Assembly: GCA_017409875.1 (NCBI GenBank)
Contig: JAFQRW010000006.1
Coordinates: 62,001-126,000, forward strand
Length of the DNA: 64,000 nucleotides
Direction of reading: 5' to 3'
Source of the DNA: Clostridia bacterium
Lineage (GTDB): Bacteria > Bacillota > Clostridia > RGIG6154
Below the pieces are notes generated by a model. That model was given only the letters and a program-made list of their open reading frames with translations, was not told the DNA's origin and made no database searches. The translations under genes were made by a program, and so were the position numbers. Shown here one piece after another: positions 60,961 through 64,000 of the stretch; position 1 is the stretch's first letter; every line of letters begins with the position of its first letter.

Positions 60961-61455
60961 TTATACATCAGCTTCAACTGCGGTACCTGATTGTAGTGAT
61001 TTTTTAACGTCTAAAATTCTTTGGTTATGTGAGCCTTTAAATCTCATATTAAGACCTTTTTGATTTATGTCAAACCTGCCGTCAACCAAAACATCACAAA
61101 GTTTTAAAAGTTCTAATTTCACGGGGTCTTTTATAAGCTGTTCAAAGGTATAACCGCTGTATACCCAGATGGTTTTGCCTTTTTGTTTGAGCATATCAGC
61201 AAGTGTGGCAAGTGCTTCAGCTTGCTCAAAAGGCTCACCGCCTGAAAAGGTAACGTTGGTAATTTCGCTTTTGGTGAGATTTTTGTAAGCCTCTTCGATT
61301 GTTATGTCGTGGCCGTTTGCCTTATCCCACGATTCGGGATTGTGGCAACCCTCACAGTGGTGAGGACAGTAGTTTACAAATAAAACATCCCTAAACCCTG
61401 TTCCGTCAACCGAAGAGCTGTACACAAAATCCATTATACGTATTTTATTTTGCAT
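60961..61455 (-). CDS. nrdG: anaerobic ribonucleotide reductase activating protein
   Basis: 164 residues, radical-SAM. The cluster motif is CPHHCEGC (C-x3-C-x2-C), with SGGEPFEQAEAL for SAM binding. It makes the glycyl radical on NrdD. Its start overlaps the end of nrdD by 11 bases, so translation is coupled. Confidence 0.96.
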   Translation of the reverse strand: MQNKIRIMDFVYSSSVDGTGFRDVLFVNYCPHHCEGCHNPESWDKANGHDITIEEAYKNLTKSEITNVTFSGGEPFEQAEALATLADMLKQKGKTIWVYSGYTFEQLIKDPVKLELLKLCDVLVDGRFDINQKGLNMRFKGSHNQRILDVKKSLQSGTAVEADV

Positions 61456-63655
61456 CGTGGGTTACTCTGTCTCGAAGTTCTGCCTGTTTTGCACTGTTCC
61501 AGCTTTTTACGCTGCCAACCAAGTAACCGGTAATTCTCTGAATAACGTCAACATTTTCGCTGCCGCAAACAGGGCATTTTTCAAAGTCGGCATCTGAGTT
61601 TTCAAATCCGCAATCTAAGCAACGGTTTCTTGTATGATTAACAGATCCGTAACCTAAGTTGTACTTATCCATAAGGTCAACTGTTTGCATAATGCAGTCC
61701 GGGTTATGTGTAGCATCACCGTCAAGCTCAACATAGAAAATGTGACCTGCGTTTTCAAGCTCGTGATAAGGAGCTTCAATTTTAGCCTTGTGTTCTACGC
61801 TGCATTTATACCAAACAGGAACGTGAGATGAGTTGGTGTAGTATTCTTTATCTGTGATATTTTCAATTTCACCAAATGCTTCTCTGTCACGTTTTGTAAA
61901 TTTGCCGCTTAATCCTTCAGCAGGTGTTGCTAAAAGTGTGTAGTTTAAGTTCTTTTCATCTGCTATCTGGTCGATGCGTTTTTTCATGTGTGTTACAATT
62001 TCAATACCAAGCTTTTGTGATTCTTCACTTTCACCGTGGTGCTTGCCTGTAAGTGCAATTAATGTTTCTGCAAGACCGATAAATCCTATTGAAAGTGTGC
62101 CTGATTTTAAGATATCTTCCAATTTGTCATTAGGACCTGCGTTTTCACTTCCAAACCACATTCCGCTCATCAAAAGCGGGAATTGTTTTTTAAGAGCGGT
62201 TCTTTGGAAGCAGTATCTGTCGTAAAGCTGGTCTGCTGTAACTTCTATACATTTATCAAGCTTTTTATAAAATGCCTGAATTCTTTCTTCCATATCAGGA
62301 ATGTTCATAACCTCTAAAGCAAGACGAACAAAGTTGATAGTTGAGAATGAAAGGTTACCTCTGCCGATTGAGCAGCTTTCACCAAAACGGTTTCCGTAAA
62401 CTCTTGTTCTGCAACCCATTGTTGCAACTTCGTGGATATATCTTTTCGGATCGTCTGCTTTCCAGAGCGGGTCTTGGTTATATGTTGCATCAAGGTTTAA
62501 GAAATTCGGGAAAAATCTTTTTGCAGTAACTTTGCATGCAAGCTGATACAGGTCATAGTTTCTGTCTTCAGGGAGGTAATTAACACCGCGTTTTTTCTTC
62601 CATATCTGGATAGGGAAGATTGGGGTTTCTCCATTTCCTACGCCTCTGTAGGTTGAATTTAAGATTTCACGCATAATACATCTGCCTTCTGCTGATGTAT
62701 CTGTACCATAGTTGATTGATGAGAAAACAACCTGGTTTCCGCCACGTGAATGGATTGTGTTCATATTATGAATGAAAGATTCCATGGCCTGATGAACTCT
62801 GTTCACAGTCTGGTTAACTGCGTGCTGAACTAATCTTTCTTCACCGGTTAAACCGTCTAAAGGTTTTTCGATATAATCATCAAATGATATATCTTTAAGA
62901 TGTGAGAAATCTTTGCCTTCAATTTTTTCAAGCTTTTCAATTTCTTCAACATAGGTATATTTTACGTAAGGTGCAAGATAAAAATCAAAAGCAGGAATAG
63001 CCTGACCGCCATGCATTTCATTCTGAACAGATTCCATCGAAATACACGCAATTATTGCTGCAGTTTCAATTCTTTTTGCAGGTCTTGAAGAACCGTGACC
63101 TGCACGGAACCCGTTTTCTAAAATCATATCAAGTGGGTGCTGCAGACAAGTGAGTGATTTTGTAGGATAATAGTCGGCATCGTGGATATGGATATAGTTA
63201 CTTTTAATATAGTCCCTTGTTTGCTGAGAAACAAGCATATCCATAACAAATGCTTTCGATGTTTCACTTGCAAATTTCATCATCATACCGGCAGGAGTTT
63301 CTGCGTTCATATTGGCATTTTCTTTAGTGATGTCATTTGCAATAGTGTTTACAATGCCCATGTACATCTCATAGGTTTTTCTGCCTCTTGCGATATTTCT
63401 TTTTTCACGGTAGAGGATATAGTCTTTTGCAACATTTTTATACTGAGATTTCATAAGTTCAGCTTCAACTAAGTTCTGAACTTCTTCGATTTCAATAACA
63501 TCGACATTTAATCCTTCGATTTTTTCTGCGATTGTTTCAGCACATTTAACGTCGTTAACAAAGTTATGGTTCATAGCTTTGATGATAGCATTAACGATTT
63601 TTTGTTTGTCGAAATTCTCTATTCTGCCATCGCGTTTTCTGATGTTGGTAATCAT
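61445..63655 (-). CDS. nrdD: anaerobic ribonucleoside-triphosphate reductase
   Basis: 736 residues, class III. An N-terminal ATP-cone (KRDGRIENFDKQKIVNAI) for allosteric control is followed by the glycyl-radical barrel. The C-terminus has a zinc site (CLDCGFENSD and CPVCGSENVD) and RITGYL, where the Gly carries the radical. It makes deoxyribonucleotides without oxygen, so the organism is anaerobic at least in part. AGGAGTG lies before ATG 63655. Regulated by the NrdR-like boxes upstream. Confidence 0.97.
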   Translation of the reverse strand: MITNIRKRDGRIENFDKQKIVNAIIKAMNHNFVNDVKCAETIAEKIEGLNVDVIEIEEVQNLVEAELMKSQYKNVAKDYILYREKRNIARGRKTYEMYMGIVNTIANDITKENANMNAETPAGMMMKFASETSKAFVMDMLVSQQTRDYIKSNYIHIHDADYYPTKSLTCLQHPLDMILENGFRAGHGSSRPAKRIETAAIIACISMESVQNEMHGGQAIPAFDFYLAPYVKYTYVEEIEKLEKIEGKDFSHLKDISFDDYIEKPLDGLTGEERLVQHAVNQTVNRVHQAMESFIHNMNTIHSRGGNQVVFSSINYGTDTSAEGRCIMREILNSTYRGVGNGETPIFPIQIWKKKRGVNYLPEDRNYDLYQLACKVTAKRFFPNFLNLDATYNQDPLWKADDPKRYIHEVATMGCRTRVYGNRFGESCSIGRGNLSFSTINFVRLALEVMNIPDMEERIQAFYKKLDKCIEVTADQLYDRYCFQRTALKKQFPLLMSGMWFGSENAGPNDKLEDILKSGTLSIGFIGLAETLIALTGKHHGESEESQKLGIEIVTHMKKRIDQIADEKNLNYTLLATPAEGLSGKFTKRDREAFGEIENITDKEYYTNSSHVPVWYKCSVEHKAKIEAPYHELENAGHIFYVELDGDATHNPDCIMQTVDLMDKYNLGYGSVNHTRNRCLDCGFENSDADFEKCPVCGSENVDVIQRITGYLVGSVKSWNSAKQAELRDRVTHDAK

Positions 63656-63721
63656 AAAATTAACACTCCTATCTTAATACATATATGTAAATATTGCGTT
63701 TTGCCTGATTTTTCAAGAAAA

Positions 63722-63737
63722 ACACAATATCTTGTTG
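63722..63737 (-). promoter_or_regulatory. NrdR box, proximal
   Basis: ACACAATATCTTGTTG on the plus strand is close to the NrdR consensus ACACWATATATWGTGT. It lies downstream of the -10 of nrdD. Its centre is 32 bases from that of the distal box, the three-turn spacing usual for NrdR. Confidence 0.7.
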
Positions 63738-63750
63738 CTGTGCATAAATT

Positions 63751-63779
63751 ATTATAGTACATATTGCGCATAAAGTCAA
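63751..63779 (-). promoter_or_regulatory. promoter of nrdDG
   Basis: On the minus strand TTGACT (63774-63779), 17-base spacer, TATAAT (63751-63756). The leader to the nrdD ATG is about 90 bases. Confidence 0.88.
63754..63769 (-). promoter_or_regulatory. NrdR box, distal
   Basis: On the minus strand TGCGCAATATGTACTA-like sequence matches the consensus less well but sits across the spacer and -10 region, where a bound repressor would block polymerase. Recognised mainly by the spacing to the proximal box. Confidence 0.55.
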
Positions 63780-63875
63780 CTACTATTTTTGCTCAAAATG
63801 ACGTATAATATGTCATAATTTGCTATAAACCGCTATGTAAGGCTATTTGTAAAATAAAAATTTTTTTTGTAGAAT

Positions 63876-63915
63876 AAAAAAGCACTCACCACTATATATT
63901 GTGGTACGTGCTTTA
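63876..63915 (-). terminator. terminator of a gene to the right of the window
   Basis: On the minus strand AAAGCAC and CCAC pair with GTGG and GTGCTTT around an AATATATA loop, followed by TTTTTTATT. No gene on this strand ends closer than the right edge. The 63656-63875 stretch between it and nrdD holds only the promoter region. Confidence 0.75.
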
Positions 63916-63925
63916 AAGCATAATA

Positions 63926-64000
63926 TCAACTTTTTTTCTTCTTTTGAGATTTGTATGTAAAGAAACATACAACGCGGCTTGGAAGAATTTTTCCCGCAAG
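63926..64000 (-). CDS. possible C-terminal end of an unseen gene
   Basis: In one minus-strand frame the edge is open and reads 24 codons ending VVCFFTYKSQKKKKS before a TGA at 63926-63928, with a terminator 11 bases later. Another frame is also open for 28 codons, so the choice is uncertain. The Lys-rich end after a hydrophobic stretch would suit a membrane protein. Confidence 0.25.
   Translation of the reverse strand, partial: LAGKILPSRVVCFFTYKSQKKKKS

Overview
The window is a chromosomal segment of a low-GC Gram-positive anaerobe, most likely a member of the Clostridia (Bacillota). The evidence is an S10-spc-alpha ribosomal operon in Bacillota order, class III ribonucleotide reductase nrdDG with NrdR-like boxes, S-layer-homology (SLH) surface proteins, a DacF-type carboxypeptidase, a BofC-like protein typical of spore-forming lineages, GGAGG ribosome-binding sites and TTGACT-N17-TATAAT promoters. 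I cannot name the species.

Layout. 1-3986 looks like the right-hand part of a peptide modification and export locus: the tail of a possible S24/S26 peptidase, an ABC exporter, a secreted protein, a 53-residue precursor-like peptide missing from simple ORF calls, and an HPr-kinase-like kinase. 4005-21934 is a surface module: an SLH protein, a Wzz/YveK-type chain-length protein, a 4636-residue SLH protein with 18 MucBP-like plus InlB-B repeat units interrupted by a cohesin-like domain, and a smaller relative. 22068-24267 is secD-secF.

24438-31731 is the most notable region. A promoter drives a roughly 590-nt structured RNA that I identify as OLE RNA, followed by oapA (its membrane partner), dxs, tlyA, nadK, argR, recN and an RseC-like gene. 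This order is the known genomic signature of OLE. The second OLE-binding protein, OapB (YbzG, KOW domain), lies 29 kb away at 54548-54820 between map and infA, so the window carries the RNA and two protein partners of the OLE ribonucleoprotein.

31817-36190 holds a DUF6512-like membrane protein and a heterodimeric ABC exporter. 36302-39450 (minus strand) holds an intracellular subtilisin, a cell-wall amidase and a SLOG/DUF1273 protein. The SLOG gene diverges from a small Xre regulator across a cluster of three palindromes. A tRNA-Lys(CTT), two AT-rich orphan genes and an M20 peptidase remnant follow. 42520-58178 is the S10-spc-alpha operon, including secY, adk, map, oapB, infA and rpoA. The right end carries dacF, a BofC-like gene, an AEC transporter and nrdG/nrdD with tandem NrdR-like boxes.

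How they work together: secY and secDF supply the export machinery needed by the large surface proteins, and the SLH/Wzz/amidase/dacF set acts at the envelope. OLE RNA-OapA-OapB would form a membrane ribonucleoprotein linked in other bacteria to stress and Mg2+ physiology. All functions are read from sequence motifs and gene order; no database search was run.
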